Below are positions 1-11,439 of a stretch of 64,000 nucleotides of DNA, in pieces. The position numbers and the translations under genes were made by a program. Source of the DNA: Microbotryum silenes-acaulis (Eukaryota > Basidiomycota > Microbotryomycetes > Microbotryales > Microbotryaceae); contig QPFY01000008.1 of the NCBI GenBank assembly GCA_003665825.1, forward strand, positions 1,302,001-1,366,000, given 5' to 3'. Within the stretch, counting starts at the first letter, position 1, and the number at the start of each line of letters is the position of its first letter. Under the pieces are notes generated by a model that saw nothing but the letters and a program-made list of their open reading frames with translations, had not been told where the DNA came from and ran no database searches.

Positions 1-596
1 TGATCCCGAGTCCACCTCGAACCTTTCCCGAGAGCGTATCCAATGCAATGCCACAAAGTTGTACTCACGGCAATGATACCGGCCATGACGACGGGGACGA
101 TGCACTTCATCATCAGATCGGGTCGGAGTACACCCATCGCGGCGATACCGACGCCGGACTTTGAGGTACCGTACGATGCACCGATGCCTGTAGAAAAGGA
201 GAAGGTCGGTCCAAAGTCAGTTCTGGAGTTGCTGGCAGCTGGGATGACCGGACGTCGTGCGCCGTCTGGAAGCGGGTAAGGCACGGGAAGGACGCACAGG
301 TGAAGACGATCGCGGCGGTGCAGCCCCTGTGCAGGAACCAATCCGAGCATCGTGCGAAAGGGGGTGCATAAACCTGGTCAGCTCAAACTGGCCTCGACAG
401 ACCCCAGATCGGGAGCGATGACGGTGGGAGCGCGGGCGGAGATGGGTGCATACGCCATACGCGCACCAAGCGAGGAAGGCTCACATCGCACCGAAGAAGG
501 GGGCATAGATCTGTACACACAGCGCGATGGTCAATTACAAAGACTAGACTTGGATCGCAGGAACGTCAACATACGGGGCAAGCCTCGGAGAATGCG
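1..596 (-). CDS. V-ATPase proteolipid subunit c (partial, 3' end outside window)
   Basis: This is a membrane proteolipid of the V0 rotor of the vacuolar H+-ATPase, which carries protons across the vacuole and endosome membrane. Four exons can be joined on the minus strand: 596-575, 510-485, 326-298 and 187-69. All have GT-AG borders and matching phase. They give the family N-terminus ([19 protein letters not shown]), then [22 protein letters not shown] and [10 protein letters not shown], that is TM1 and the start of TM2. The exon with the start codon, upstream of 596, is not resolved. The last visible donor at 68 opens an intron that leaves the window, so the second half with the essential Glu is not seen. 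The motif RPDLMMK fits Vma3 (c) better than Vma11 (c'), but the paralogue is not certain. Confidence 0.88.
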
Positions 597-1188
597 CTGT
601 AGAGGTCCCCGGTCGGTGGGAAGGTCGGTGGTGGCGGAACGCGAGCGAGCGGGGAGCGTGTTCAGCAATGGGTGCAGGGTCAGAGCAGCACCGCGTCAGT
701 AGCTAAAGCACACTGCAACATCAAGTGCAAAGCACGCACCTGACGGTCGACATGAAGGTCTCGGATGAGGTGAATGGGGCAGAGGGAGGCAAGCGGGAAG
801 GAGCGCGCGCGGGCGGCCCACAAGTCGGGCGGTGACGACGACTGACGATCGAAGCCGAATCTCCGCATTAGAGACCCGTAATGACCTTTAGAGCAGTCGA
901 GCTAATCGCCACGATCGATGCTCGACCGGAACAGTGTCATCCTATCGACGAGGTCAGACCGGCGGAAAAGGATTAGACCCACCGTTTTGAGCTAGTCGGT
1001 CATTGGGGAACCTCCAAAAACAGGAGCCCTCCTGTGACACTTTGGTCTCGGCGCTGTCGCGATAGGCGCACAACTTGCCAAATGTGTCACAATCTTCCGG
1101 GACTCTTCCTCGTCTCTCTTCTCTCCACGCAGAAACACATAAAACAGCATCATTTTCAACCCCCCAAACCCATCTACACCCCCACCAC
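597..1188. other. Intergenic: 5' side of V-ATPase gene, 3' side of WD40 gene
   Basis: No gene is supported here. The missing first exon of the V-ATPase subunit c gene and its promoter should lie in the left part (about 600-1000). I could not fix the ATG. The right part is the 3' flank of the WD40 gene. Confidence 0.4.
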
Positions 1189-3065
1189 CTAAACTTTCAA
1201 ACACCTCACCGTCTTGCCACATCCAGCCGCAAGCCACTCGCCCCCTCCACCCCAAGCCACCGCATTGATCTCCCCCGGTGCTGAATAACTCAAGGAAGGC
1301 GTCGTGATCATCTTTGGACCCGTCAAAGTGGCCGATCCTGACGTTGTGGATGCTCCTCGTGTGGAAGAAGTCGTCGGTGGGGAAGGGGAGGTAGAAAGAT
1401 CCCAAAGGAGGAGCGTCGAGTCGTCCGCTGTGGTAGATCGATCTTTGAATTTAGTAGCTTTCCTTTACCATACCGGATCCAAAAAACAAACAAAAACTGC
1501 AACACCCCCCCAAAATGAGCCACTTACAACACGTAGCCAACCACCCCGGACCGGCCGAGTCCCCACCCCCTCCACCACCCCCAGCAGAATGCAACGTCGA
1601 ACCGCCCCAAGCCATCCCATTCACACTTGCTGCATGCCCTCTCACTTCCATCACCGGTACCCCTGGACTCCTCGTATCCAAAATCTGCACATGCGTCGAA
1701 TCGGCATGTACGATCGAGAGATACGTTGGACTGGTCGGGGAGAAGGCGAGGCGCAATAAAGGACTTGGAGGGAGCGGAGTTTTCGAACCTGGTTTGGGCG
1801 AACCATGCGATTGATTCGATGAAGTCCGCCCACCACCACCACCACCGTTCTTGTTGGATGAAGAACCCGAAGTGGAAGGGGAAGTGGCTTCGTAGAGGAT
1901 CGTGGAATGTTCCAAGGAACGAAGGTCGAACATCCGCACCGAACCGTCGGCACCGACGGAGGCGAAGACGTCCCGTGAGGCGGGGGACCATGCGACGTCG
2001 TAGACTTCTCGATCGTGCGCGATCAGTTGTGTTACGGGTACTCGGGTCGAGATGTCCCAGACCGTACATGTCTGGGAGGGTGCGCGTACCGGGAGAAGAT
2101 GGGATCAAGCCCGAGTTGCCGAAAGCGAGGTCAAAGTGGCGTATCAGCAAAAGTAGTTTAACAATGTGCCAGATCTGACCACACTCACCGTATCAATCGA
2201 CGAAGTGACAATATGGGTCGGCTCCAACGTCGACCACGAGAACGACGTCAACGGTGCCGAATATTCCTGCTTGGACTGCCCGCGTCGACTCTCACGCAAG
2301 GATCAGTTCCCCACCACCTGACCCGCTCGCGAGAAAACGCCTTCGCATGACTCGACACTCACATTCGCCAACTTTGCCCTCTCGACCAACCTAGTCTGAG
2401 GCCCCGCACTCGCCCTCCTGCCCATGGCTCCGACGAAGCCCGCCGGTCCCGACCCCGTACCCCCCGAAGAATTCGCCCCCACCATCTCCCCATCACTCGC
2501 GACCAAATCCCACAACCTCAAACACTCTGAACTACTCGCGACCATTTCCCTCGTCGTTTCCCCCTTGGTTCCCATACTAGAGGATTGTAATTGGTTCGAG
2601 AGGCTCGCTGGACTGAAGGAGATCGCCGAGGGTGGGTAAGGCATCGGTGCTCGCGCGGTGGTGAGAAAGGCGGATTGGGAAGGGAGCAGTTGGCCGTTGC
2701 GGGCTCGGACGTAGCCTTCGATAGAGAGCGAGTTGTGGTCGTGGTTGTTACTACTACCATGCTGGGAGGAAGCGGTGGAAGAATCGAAATCGTTGGGGTG
2801 AACGTCCTCCAAGTCGAGGTAGGCCGGATCGAGGGAGATGATGGTCAAGTTGTTGATGTCCTCGAACGCAGAGCCCGACGAGGCCGAGGTCAGGCCACTC
2901 GAGGTCGTGGCAGCGGAGGAGAATGCGGTGGTGGAACTGGTGTGGGCGCGCGATTCGTTGTAGGAGCCGACGGCGAGCTTGAGGGTGGAAGTGGTCGTGC
3001 CAAGTGGGGAGAAGGCGAGCGAGAACGTCGGGCAGTCAGAGTGGTAATCCAGTACGGTCGGCGTC
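1189..3065 (-). CDS. WD40 protein of the WDR68/DCAF7 family
   Basis: A WD40 scaffold protein. In other eukaryotes WDR68/DCAF7 binds DYRK/HIPK kinases and acts as a CUL4-DDB1 adaptor. Exons read on the minus strand are about 3065-2363, 2275-2189, 2071-1528 and 1427-1189, with GT-AG borders in phase, giving at least 523 residues. Family landmarks appear in order: LAVGSYNE, YPPSAISF, LRLWDL, EYSAPLTSFSW, SSIDTTCTVWDI, AHDREVYDVAW, SVGADGSVRMFDLR, LEHSTILYE, ILDTRSPG, HAASVNGMAWG, DDSTLLLWDL and PGEINAVAW, ending in CLKV-stop as in the animal and plant proteins. It is longer than the usual ~340 residues because of Ser/Gly-rich insertions between blades, for example a Gly run near 1830. The 5' exon upstream of 3065 is unresolved. 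Confidence 0.88.
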
Positions 3066-3614
3066 CTGGCAAGCAGTCGGTCACACTCATTAGCTCGGAT
3101 CCCTAGTTCGTGCGCTCATGCAGCTCAAGTCCAGCGCGCGATGCATGACGAAGTAGCTTCTTCCCCAGCCAAAGTGCGGACGTGGAGCTGTCCCCCTCCG
3201 CTCTCCCCCACGAAGACCGACCAGCGCGTGTGCAGCAAGAGGCAATACACGTACATGGTCACCCAGCGTTCCTCTTCCGACTGATGGCGAAGCTAGCCTC
3301 CAACTAGGGCGCTACCCGACGACGCCAAAGATGCGAATTGCTGCTGCAAGAGCACAAGTCAAAGCCGCTCGTCCAAGGATCAGCCGCGCCGGATCTCGAG
3401 CAAGGTCCCGAGTTGGTCACGAGTTGGTCCGAGTTGGTCATCCGAGCTCACGAGTCCGGCGTCGAGACTCCAAAAAGCCAACCAATGAATCACGGGGTAC
3501 CGATTAACGGAGAAACATGTACAACAAGAAGCCACATATGATAACAGGAAACAAAACAAACCCAAAAACAAGAAGAACGGGCAACACCCATCACTCCAAT
3601 CTTGCCCCCCGGGC
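3066..3614. other. Gap between WD40 gene and EAF-like gene
   Basis: The first exon and promoter of the WD40 gene are expected here, but no start codon with a convincing donor was found. The right end is the 3' flank of the EAF-like gene. Nothing else is supported. Confidence 0.35.
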
Positions 3615-5744
3615 TCAATCCTCCTCACTTTCGGAATCGGGCGTATCGGCCGCCAAAGTCCTCGCTGTACTCGGATCCCCCAACGAGAAAAGTTCAGTAC
3701 ATCATCTTTGAGTCTTATCGAAGAAACCATGACCAAACCCACCTGTCCTAGGCAGACCCTTCTGAGCCCTCTGCGGCGGCGGTGGAGGAGGCACCACGAC
3801 CGATTTACCCGCCCTCGCGGCTTTAGGTGGCGCACCTTTGCCCTTCCCTATTCCTCCAACACCCCTCGGAGGACCGGGTATCATCGACGCATCATTCCCG
3901 CTTCCTGATCCTGAGCCGGAGGGATCTTTCGCCATATTCGAGGATCGAAAGGTCGTAGGTACGGTCGAGGTGTTAGTCCTCAAGGTGGAGGAGGCAACGT
4001 TCATCGCCTGGTTATCCCTCGACTTTGACAACGGCGGCGCCGACGAAACACGCGTCATCGCCCCACTTGCAATCGCCTGTACCATACTACTCCTACCTCT
4101 CAGATCCCCTCCTTGCACCATACCCGCGCCTTTACCATCCGCAGTCCCACCACCTAGGGTCCCATACCCTTGCAACGAATTCGATTCCCTCATCGCCAAA
4201 TGGCCCGCGAAGACTTGTCCAGGAGTAGCGAGATAACCTTCTGGAATCGCAGCGTCGTCATCATCCTCTTCGTCGGAACCATCTTCGTCCGAATCATCGT
4301 CATCATCATCATCCTCATCGGAAGAAGCGTCCTCCCCATCCGAATCATCCGAGACGTCAATTCGAGAAGGGACGGATTTCATCGCCGCAACGGGACGTTT
4401 CATCGGCGCAGGAGGCAACGTCGATTTCGAGCCCCTCTGGCCTGGACCTGGTGGTGCGGGGGGTAAAGCGGGTCGTTTTGAAGCTGCTGTTGGTCGAGAT
4501 GGAGGAGCGGCTCGAGCGGTCGTGTTCGCTGCTCCTGGCGCGGGTATGAGATCGATGGGCGGGGGAACGATCCGAGGTGATTCTTTGGCGGCGGATCGCT
4601 GCATCGTGTTGGATGGCGGTGCCGCACCGGGGGAGGACATCAACCCTGTCGACGACGACGAGGGTTTGATGGGCGAGGATTGAAACGCTCGATCCTGCCC
4701 GCTTGTGCTACTACCATTGTTATTCTTATTCGGGACGACGAGGCCCGAAGATGCTTTACCCGGCGAGTTGTCGGACAGATAGACGGATCCGAAATCCTCG
4801 ACTTCGGCCAACTTGGAATGCCCTCGATGGTTGGCGCCCCTGTTCGAAGAAGAGAGTGCCGCATTTGCACTGACGGTTCGACTCCTTCCCGCACTTGCGT
4901 TGGGGGTGTTCAGGCGACCGGTATCGGATCCACTTCCGCTGCCTTTACCGCCCCGATCCGTCCCAGCGAGCAAGTGCTTGGCTCGACTTGCTAGGGAGAG
5001 AGGTTTGGTGCCTTCGTCGGAAGAAGAGGAAGAGGAAGCGGTCGAGGCACCGTTGGCGTTGATCTTGCGTCGCTTGACCGTTGTTAAAGCCGAGCTTGAG
5101 GCGAGTGGGTGATAAGGTTGGGTTGGGTCGGGGGTGGGGTAAGGATGGGGCGTGGACGAACGGTCAAGCGCCAAGCGCACCGAACTGTCCAGACGTTCCA
5201 GTGAGAAGCTCTGCACAAGAAAAGTATGCTCAGCATTTCTTCTCTAAATTAACGATACTTACCACAGCAAAACTGTGCGGTGCTCACCTGCAGCTGCTCA
5301 TCCCAAACGAGCACACAATCGACGTCCTTGGAGTTCTGGACCTGGCCCGTGAACCTCACTTCGCCCGTCCGCTGTTGGCCCGAACCTCCCAAAGCAGGTG
5401 AGTTCGATGTTTCGATGGGGAACGCGGCGAGGACGTTTCTTGTCCCCGGGGGTGTTGAGTTCGCGTTTGACGACGGGTGTACCCATAGTAACCCCGTAGC
5501 GGCCGAGCCTAGCGAGACAGGCTTTTGTGTATCTGGCGGGCGTATACATTGTTTATTTTAGGAAAAAGTAGCCTCTAGCCAAATGACCAAAACACATGCA
5601 CTCACACCTGAGCGAGACCAAAGCATCGTCGTCGTATCTTCTCAGGAACGACGCGCCGAGGTGAATGTCGTGCAACGTATCCGAAGCGACCGTCGCAGTC
5701 GTCGACGTCGAGCTGGCAGCAGCTGCAGCCGCCATCGCCCCCAA
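3615..5744 (-). CDS. EAF-type RNA polymerase II elongation factor
   Basis: Probable ELL-associated factor (EAF) homologue, a nuclear partner of ELL in RNA polymerase II elongation. Exons 5744-5606, 5532-5288, 5210-3743 and 3664-3615 join in frame to 633 codons plus stop. The N-terminal EAF domain spans about residues 20-150: a start like LGASFLRR, then SLRYTQKPVS (family pattern RYDFKPxS), VRFTGQ, DCVLVWDEQ and FSLERLDSSVRL. The rest is low-complexity Ser/Pro, with an Asp/Glu/Ser tract near 4250-4340, the usual acidic activation-type region. If the last 78-bp intron (3742-3665) is not removed, a different tail ends at 3702; spliced, the tail is acidic (DTPDSESEED). Two start codons lie 9 bp apart (5744 and 5735). 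The EAF assignment rests on motif spacing only. Confidence 0.72.
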
Positions 5745-6870
5745 GGCCTAGCGTAGTTATCTATCTCCTCGAGATCTCTATCCTGAGCGTATGGCGGCGA
5801 TAGCTTCTTCCTCCCCTGCGATTCCGAGGCGACGTAGACGAGGGAGGGACGGAAACGACGAAGCGAGCAACCGCCGCCGAGAGCTCCACGATTACACGAG
5901 GCGGCCTCGGTCCGGCCGGCCTGCCAGGTGAGACACGGCCGACGGGATCCTGGCGCGGTGTAATTCGACCGGCCGCCGGCGGGGGCTAAACCGCCGCGCT
6001 CAGACACTTTCACTTCTCGAGATTACAACTAGGACGCCAAAGGCGTTAGATTACATTTTTTTTCCCTTCAGATGCCTGATCAAGAGTAATGCAAATATCT
6101 TCGTCCTCAAAGTCGAGGAGCGCCCTGGATTTTTGCAGTGGAGTCGTGACATTCGAGCCGCACATGGTCGCCATCTCGTTCCGTCGTTGCCTTCGATCAT
6201 CATCGCTCTCCGTCGTCGGAGCCCGACATCCCATCGGCCGGGCGTTCACTGCGGGCCTCACCGATGGGGGGGTGATCGTACCAGTCGCCTAGAGGCACGT
6301 CGCCATTACTTTTTGATCGTCATCGAAGTAGATACTGACGATCTCGACGGGACGGCTGTGTCCCAAGGCAATGGACATCGCGAGAGCGTGAAGATCTGAA
6401 GTGTGCAGTGGAGCCAAAAAGGAGTGACGGAAAAAAAATTGGTGATCACTCCTAGGCCCGCACTTCTCCCCCTCTCACCACATCGATAGTCTCCGTGCTC
6501 ACACACAAACGTCCGGTGGAGATAGTCGCTTTCTGCTGCATTGACCAGCAAGAAGCCATGGCAACCTGCGTTTGGGCGACCAAACGAGACCGCCGAGCTC
6601 TCCTTGGTGAGCATTCTGGATCGAAGTCTGATCCCGCGCCAACTCCTGCCGCTCACTTGCCCCTGTGGCCCGTTCTCCGCACCTCACACAACCTTGTGGT
6701 CCTTCCAGGGGCATTTCAATTGATCATCCAGTAAATCGGCGGTATCTTCAAAGCGCGGTCAACATGGTCGCCACCGGCCCTCGTCTATAGACGTCCCTTT
6801 CCATCCTGTAAACAAATGATCGTCTTTGATCCGGAGGCCCTTGTCCCACTCTCATCTCGAGGGCCAGCAC
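5745..6870. other. Uncharacterised stretch with coding hints on both strands
   Basis: No complete gene could be built. A 71-codon open frame on the minus strand (6261-6046) contains LLDFEDEDICITLDQA and could be a terminal exon. The minus strand around 6375-6300 reads RPVEIVSIYFDDDQKVMATC, and the plus strand around 6500-6570 reads RPVEIVAFCCIDQQEAMATC, so a short protein motif is present twice in opposite directions. A third open stretch on the minus strand near 6740-6690 contains LLDDQLKCPWKDHK. No known family was recognised. The promoter of the EAF-like gene must lie at the left end. Confidence 0.3.
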
Positions 6871-6872
6871 TG

Positions 6873-7010
6873 TGGTACTCGGGATCCCGTCAGGAGTCAT
6901 TTCGGTTGTAGCGGGGTCGGAGTCATTTCGGGTCATTTCGGGTCATTTTAGCGGGGTCTGCGGTACTCGGGATCCCGTCGGAAGCAGCGGTTGTAGTGGA
7001 GTCGTTTCGA
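6873..7010 (+). repeat. Imperfect tandem repeat (GGTACTCGGGATCCCGTC unit)
   Basis: The 18-base string GGTACTCGGGATCCCGTC occurs twice, about 90 bp apart. It is interleaved with repeats of GGAGTCATTTCGG and GTAGCGGGGTC. A 76-codon open frame crosses it but is Gly/Ser/Val-rich, as expected from the repeat. Confidence 0.7.
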
Positions 7011-8342
7011 TCGAATCAGGGTCGAGTTCCGAAGTCGTTTCGACGGCCGAGTCGGGAGTCGATTCAATTTCCACTAGTTTCGGCGGAATTCTCAGCGATT
7101 AAGCGGTCCCGGATAAACTCAGTACTTCGGTGACTCGAGACTTGACTGTCAGCGACGAATCATGTGGCGGGATTTGAATGGAAGACCGGGCCGGATGCGC
7201 GGATGAAGAGGTGAAGGGGAATGAAAGGAGCGCAGCGGTTTGAATGGTCGGAACGTCTGAGGGGAGTTTGCTTCTTGTCTTTAGTCAGACCACTTCTAGG
7301 ATCCAATACAGCATCTTAGCTGGTTCTCACTTTCTGCGTGTTTCAAGTCTCGTTCGGCCTCGCCTCCAGTCTCCAGTCTCCAGTCTCAGCGTTTCGTTCT
7401 CGTACTCGGTCTCGTTTCTCGAATTGGGCCCCTTTTCTCTTCCCTGTCTCTCGGCCGTTCCGGTCGCTCTCGCTCTCTCTCGTCTCTCGTCCCCCTCGTC
7501 TTCGGTCTCGGTCCCGTCTTTTCCCCCGTATCGTTTCGTATCATCTTTGATCGACCGCTTTGCTATACCATAGCACCTTGAGCCACTTCTGTTGCTTGGT
7601 GATCCTAGCGTAGTTTCTAACTCGAGACGCCCTTGCACCTTATTTTTCCCTGGGTCCTCCCGAGGACCCTTGTGTGAAATATCCCGAGTTGCGCAGCCGT
7701 TCAAGATAACGACTCGATACGTCCCCGGCGCACCAAAAATTGGATGCTTTCACACAGGGTGTTTTGCAGACACAGGTTTTGGTGTTCTCCAACAAGATGA
7801 GTAATGAGAGGCTTTAAGCGGCTGACAGATTTCACGTGGAGCCTGAGAAGCGTCAGCGTGACTACAGAAGCGTAAGCGCTAACAGAGCCGGGGTGCGACT
7901 TGGGGAAGACACTCCTTGGTGCATAGTGAGGGTGAGACGTTGACCACTCGCGGGTGAGAGTTGCTAGTGATCATCGAAGGATAAGAGATCATCACTGTCA
8001 AGAAGCGCCCGATAAACCGAGTGATTGGACGCTTGCCAAGGAGTCGAAGATTAAGCATGGAGAGTGATTTTTTTTTTTGTAGAACTTGTTCATCATATTG
8101 CCCCCAGTTCATGTTCCCCCTATTTGGCCTACGGAAAAACTAGATGGAAGTCGACGATGATAACACAAACCGCCCGCAAGATGCGAGAAACGGGCCGGTG
8201 TCCACCAATCCGATACTTGGGATTCAAGTGCCCCAGCCAAGCGGTTGCTCCCCCTCAGGAGACGAATGAGAGAGAGAGAAGGAGAGAAAGAGTAATAAAA
8301 CGATTTACTAACGACAAGAGGCCGTGCGAGCCGATGTGGGCT
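7011..8342. other. Non-coding, pyrimidine-rich in part
   Basis: No gene is supported. About 7370-7560 is strongly C/T-rich, built from TCTCG, TCTCC and CGTTTC units, which produces open frames in several phases. A T-run lies at about 8070-8080. Confidence 0.4.
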
Positions 8343-8501
8343 GTTGAAGGTGTTAGTAGACCTTGCACTGATATCAGGGGCCGGATAGCTTAGTTGGTCA
8401 AAGCTTTTCTAATGAATGAAAGCGACCCAGGTTCGACTCCTGGTCCAGCCGTTCTTCTTCTTTTGTTGATCATTTCGGGATCATCGTTGATTCCAACATG
8501 G
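8343..8501 (+). repeat. 159-bp duplicated segment, copy 1
   Basis: Copy 1 of a direct duplication carrying a tRNA-like gene. It matches 8748-8906 at every position I compared except one A/G difference in the anticodon arm. The sequence CTAAGGGGAAGTG occurs both at about 8581 and just before copy 2, marking the likely duplication junction. Confidence 0.9.
8379..8451 (+). tRNA. tRNA-like gene, isotype unassigned, copy 1
   Basis: A 73-nt unit with A box TAGCTTAGTTGG and B box GGTTCGACTCC, both matching the RNA polymerase III internal promoter consensus. The T arm is perfect (CCAGG/CCTGG) and the D stem is GCTT/AAGC. The acceptor stem pairs GGCCGGA with TCCAGCC apart from one C-A mismatch. A TTTT terminator follows at about 8460. 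The anticodon arm pairs fully (TTTTC/GAAAG) only if the loop has 8 nt (TAATGAAT). A 7-nt loop lacks U33, so no anticodon can be assigned. It may be a decayed tRNA or a tRNA-derived element. Confidence 0.6.
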
Positions 8502-8747
8502 TAGCGTCTGTCGGTTAACAAGAGAAAGGGGGCGGCTGTCTCCGAACCATGCTGTAGAGCAAGATGCCAAAGCAAGGTTCTAAGGGGAAGTGTGAGGATC
8601 TATTATAGAACCTTTCTTGTAAATCTTTCCAATGAGGCCGCACATAGCTGCCGGAGCTGCCGCAGAAGCTTGACACAGAGTCCAATTGGGATTTAGAGTC
8701 GATGCATTGCAATAGCCTGGCAGCAGTGCAAAGGTCTAAGGGGAAGT

Positions 8748-8906
8748 GTTGAAGGTGTTAGTAGACCTTGCACTGATATCAGGGGCCGGATAGCTTAGTT
8801 GGTCAAAGCTTTTCTAATGAATGGAAGCGACCCAGGTTCGACTCCTGGTCCAGCCGTTCTTCTTCTTTTGTTGATCATTTCGGGATCATCGTTGATTCCA
8901 ACATGG
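8748..8906 (+). repeat. 159-bp duplicated segment, copy 2
   Basis: Direct copy of 8343-8501, including the flanks of the tRNA-like gene on both sides. Confidence 0.9.
8784..8856 (+). tRNA. tRNA-like gene, isotype unassigned, copy 2
   Basis: Same as the unit at 8379-8451, with one change in the 3' half of the anticodon stem (GAAAG to GGAAG), which turns one A-U pair into G-U. Both internal promoter boxes and the downstream T-run are kept. Confidence 0.6.
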
Positions 8907-9168
8907 GCGAGAGGAATAAAAGGAGCCCGGGAGCAGTACGAGAGGGGGTGGCAATTGCTCTTGATAGGCGTGCCGCAAACACCATGGAATGCTGAATAAG
9001 GCATGGGTGTCCGAAGTTGGATATTTATAGGCCACGCTTCTCTCAGCGAGCTATGCTCATGACTACACTTAGTACTTTGGATTCTCGAATCAAACGCTAC
9101 ATGCATTTGGCCCCCCAAACCGACTGAAAAATATTTCTACACTTCTGCACACCTCATACCACCCGAGA

Positions 9169-11439
9169 TCAAGCCTTCTCCTGTACCCGCTTATAAAATT
9201 CGCCCGGTCCAAAGCCCCTAGGTCCTAAGGCCTCATCAAGGATCGCCATCATCTTAATGACCTTCTCCTCCTCATACTTGGCCGCAATGATTTGCACTCC
9301 GACCGGAACGCCCTCCATTTCCTTGGAGTTATACCGCGCCGCTTTGGGTTCATACAACCTTCCTTCGATCAATTGCGACCCAGGCTCGGTGCGCAGGAGG
9401 TCCATAAACTCGGGCGTCAAGGCATCCTTCTCGGCATCGACAAAGGTCACGGGCAAGACACCCGCGGTCGAATCGACGACGTTCCACAAGAAGGTCGCGA
9501 CCGCGATCGTCGAGATGTCCCACGTCGTTTCACACTTCAACGCCGGTGTCGCTTGAGGAGCGGTCAAGAGACCGTCGAGTCCGTAGGTCTCGAAGAGCTG
9601 ACGACGGACCTCGTACGCGTAGACTTGACGCTCGTGAGCCCACGCCTGAGTCTCGGTGACGGTTCTTCGGCCAAGCGCGCGGATAATACGAGGAAAGACT
9701 TGGTCCCCCATGAACCTCTCGATACCTCCGGCGACGACATTGCGGAACCATCGAGGGTACTTGAGCGGCGCGTCGAGGAGCCACAGGAAGCCTTCTCTGG
9801 GGTCATCGCGCACGCTGCCGAGCAAGGTCTCGTAATTGCCTGCAGAGGTGAGGGCGATGAAGAGCTCGAGGCCGCGGACGACGTCCGGAGCGGGGATTTC
9901 GACGACCTCGTGGCCCTTCTTGCGGAGAGCATCGATCGACATTTGCAGCGCTCGAGCGCAGGCAGGCGAGTTTCGGACGACGCCGTCTAGGCGACAGGAT
10001 ACACGCTTCAAAGCATCAGCGAATAGCTCACTCATTGGCACCCGTGCCACCTTGAGAACTCACCGTGCTGGTAGTAGCCAAACTTGAGCTTCTTGGGCAT
10101 GTCCAACTCGCGCCAAGGCAAAGGGACCATACCTTCGACCTTGGTGTACTTTGCCGAATGATCGACGAGGCAGCGCATACCAACCTCAAGATCGGCGACA
10201 CTCCTTCCCATAGGTCCGCACGAGACGGCGATAGCTTCGAAGCCCGGGTTCGCACCGTGGATACCATGCGTCGGGGTACGGCCGATCGTGGGCTTGAGGC
10301 CGTAGCAACCCGAGTAGTGAGCAGGGATACGGAGAGAGCCACCGATGTCGGAGCCGATCCCGAGCGGCGAGGCGTCCGAAGCGAGAAGGGCCGCTTCACC
10401 ACCGGAGGATCCACCAGGGGTGCGAGTCGAGTCGTGAGGGTTCGTCGTGACACCGAAAAGCGGGTTCGCGCATTCGAATGAAAGCATCGTCTGGGGGATG
10501 TTGGTCTGAGAAGGAGAGATGTAATCATGGGGGTCAATGGTGGATCGCCGGCGAAGCAGGCGAAAATTCTGCGGCTTACCTTGACGAAAGGGTTGGCACC
10601 GGCCTCGATGAGAGCACTGACGAGAGGTGCGTCTTGTTCTGAAAGAACCGAAAGCAAAAAAAAGGCTTCAGCGTTACTTTTCCAAGAACTCGCTCGGCAC
10701 GAAACCCTTTCCATACACTCGTCGCAACTCACCCGCCGGGACCCCATGCTTGTAAGTGAACCCAATCGTCGTATCAACGCCCTTGACGTCCAAATGATCT
10801 TTGATCGAAATAAGACACCCATGCAACCTTCCCTTTTTCTCCTTGGTTTCGTTGAAATCGTCATCGAGTTGCGATGCTCGGTCCCAGGCGGCCTTGAACA
10901 TGACCTCGGTCAGGAGGTTGGATTTGGCATGCGCGCGCAGGGCTTGGGAGATGTAGACGAGGAGAACGGATTTGGCGGTCCAGTTTTTGGTGGAGTAGAG
11001 TCTGGTCATAACAACACAAAAGCAAAGGAGTGAGGACACGTTGCTGCAGACGGTCATCTGTTCGGGCGGATGGCCAAAAAGGGCTTCGGGTACGATTCGG
11101 GAAGCTGGGCGCCGAGACCCTGACCTGGCATGAACACCAAGCCCCATAGGGCCGCGAATGGAGCGCAACAACTCACTTCTCAGAAAGGTCCGCAGCACCA
11201 ACCGACAAAACTTGACCAACATCTACCCCTTTGAGCAATTCGGCTTGTTCTTTGAGTAGGTCGCGACCCCATTGCAGTTCCTTGTCACGGAGAGCGCTGT
11301 GAAAAGTGCGCAGGGAAAGTGGGGCGCACATGGGGGAGTCATTGGGTTAGATGGAGGGGGCCAACCACATCATGATGACGGTCGAAGAAGGATGGACTTA
11401 CAGATGGGCATCACGGTTCACTTCCCAGGCTGCAGTCAT
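9169..11439 (-). CDS. Amidase-signature hydrolase (acetamidase/FAAH class)
   Basis: Hydrolyses carboxylic acid amides by a Ser-cisSer-Lys mechanism; the natural substrate is unknown. Six exons splice in phase: the start exon 11439-11402, 11296-11177, one ending near 10734, a short exon near 10640-10580, one near 10510-10065, and 9986-9169. The N-terminus begins MTAAWEVNRDAHL. The catalytic Lys is in ISIKDHLDVKG, the amidase signature is TPGGSSGGEAALL, and the nucleophile Ser is in GSDIGGSLRIPA. Downstream are MGRSVADLEVG, PLPWRELD and GYYQHD, as in fungal acetamidases. The length of roughly 560 residues is normal for the family. It could equally be a fatty-acid-amide-hydrolase type; the sequence does not decide. 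Confidence 0.9.

Noticed and set aside
7370..7560. Overlapping open frames in a C/T-rich tract
   Set aside because: Low-complexity sequence opens several frames at once; no domain, splice or start context supports a gene.
8390..8575. Minus-strand open frame with GPGVEPGSLSFIRKALTN
   Set aside because: It is the antisense of the tRNA-like gene (and repeats at 8795-9118); a common false protein call.
9292..9990. 232-codon plus-strand open frame
   Set aside because: Antisense shadow of the amidase catalytic exon.
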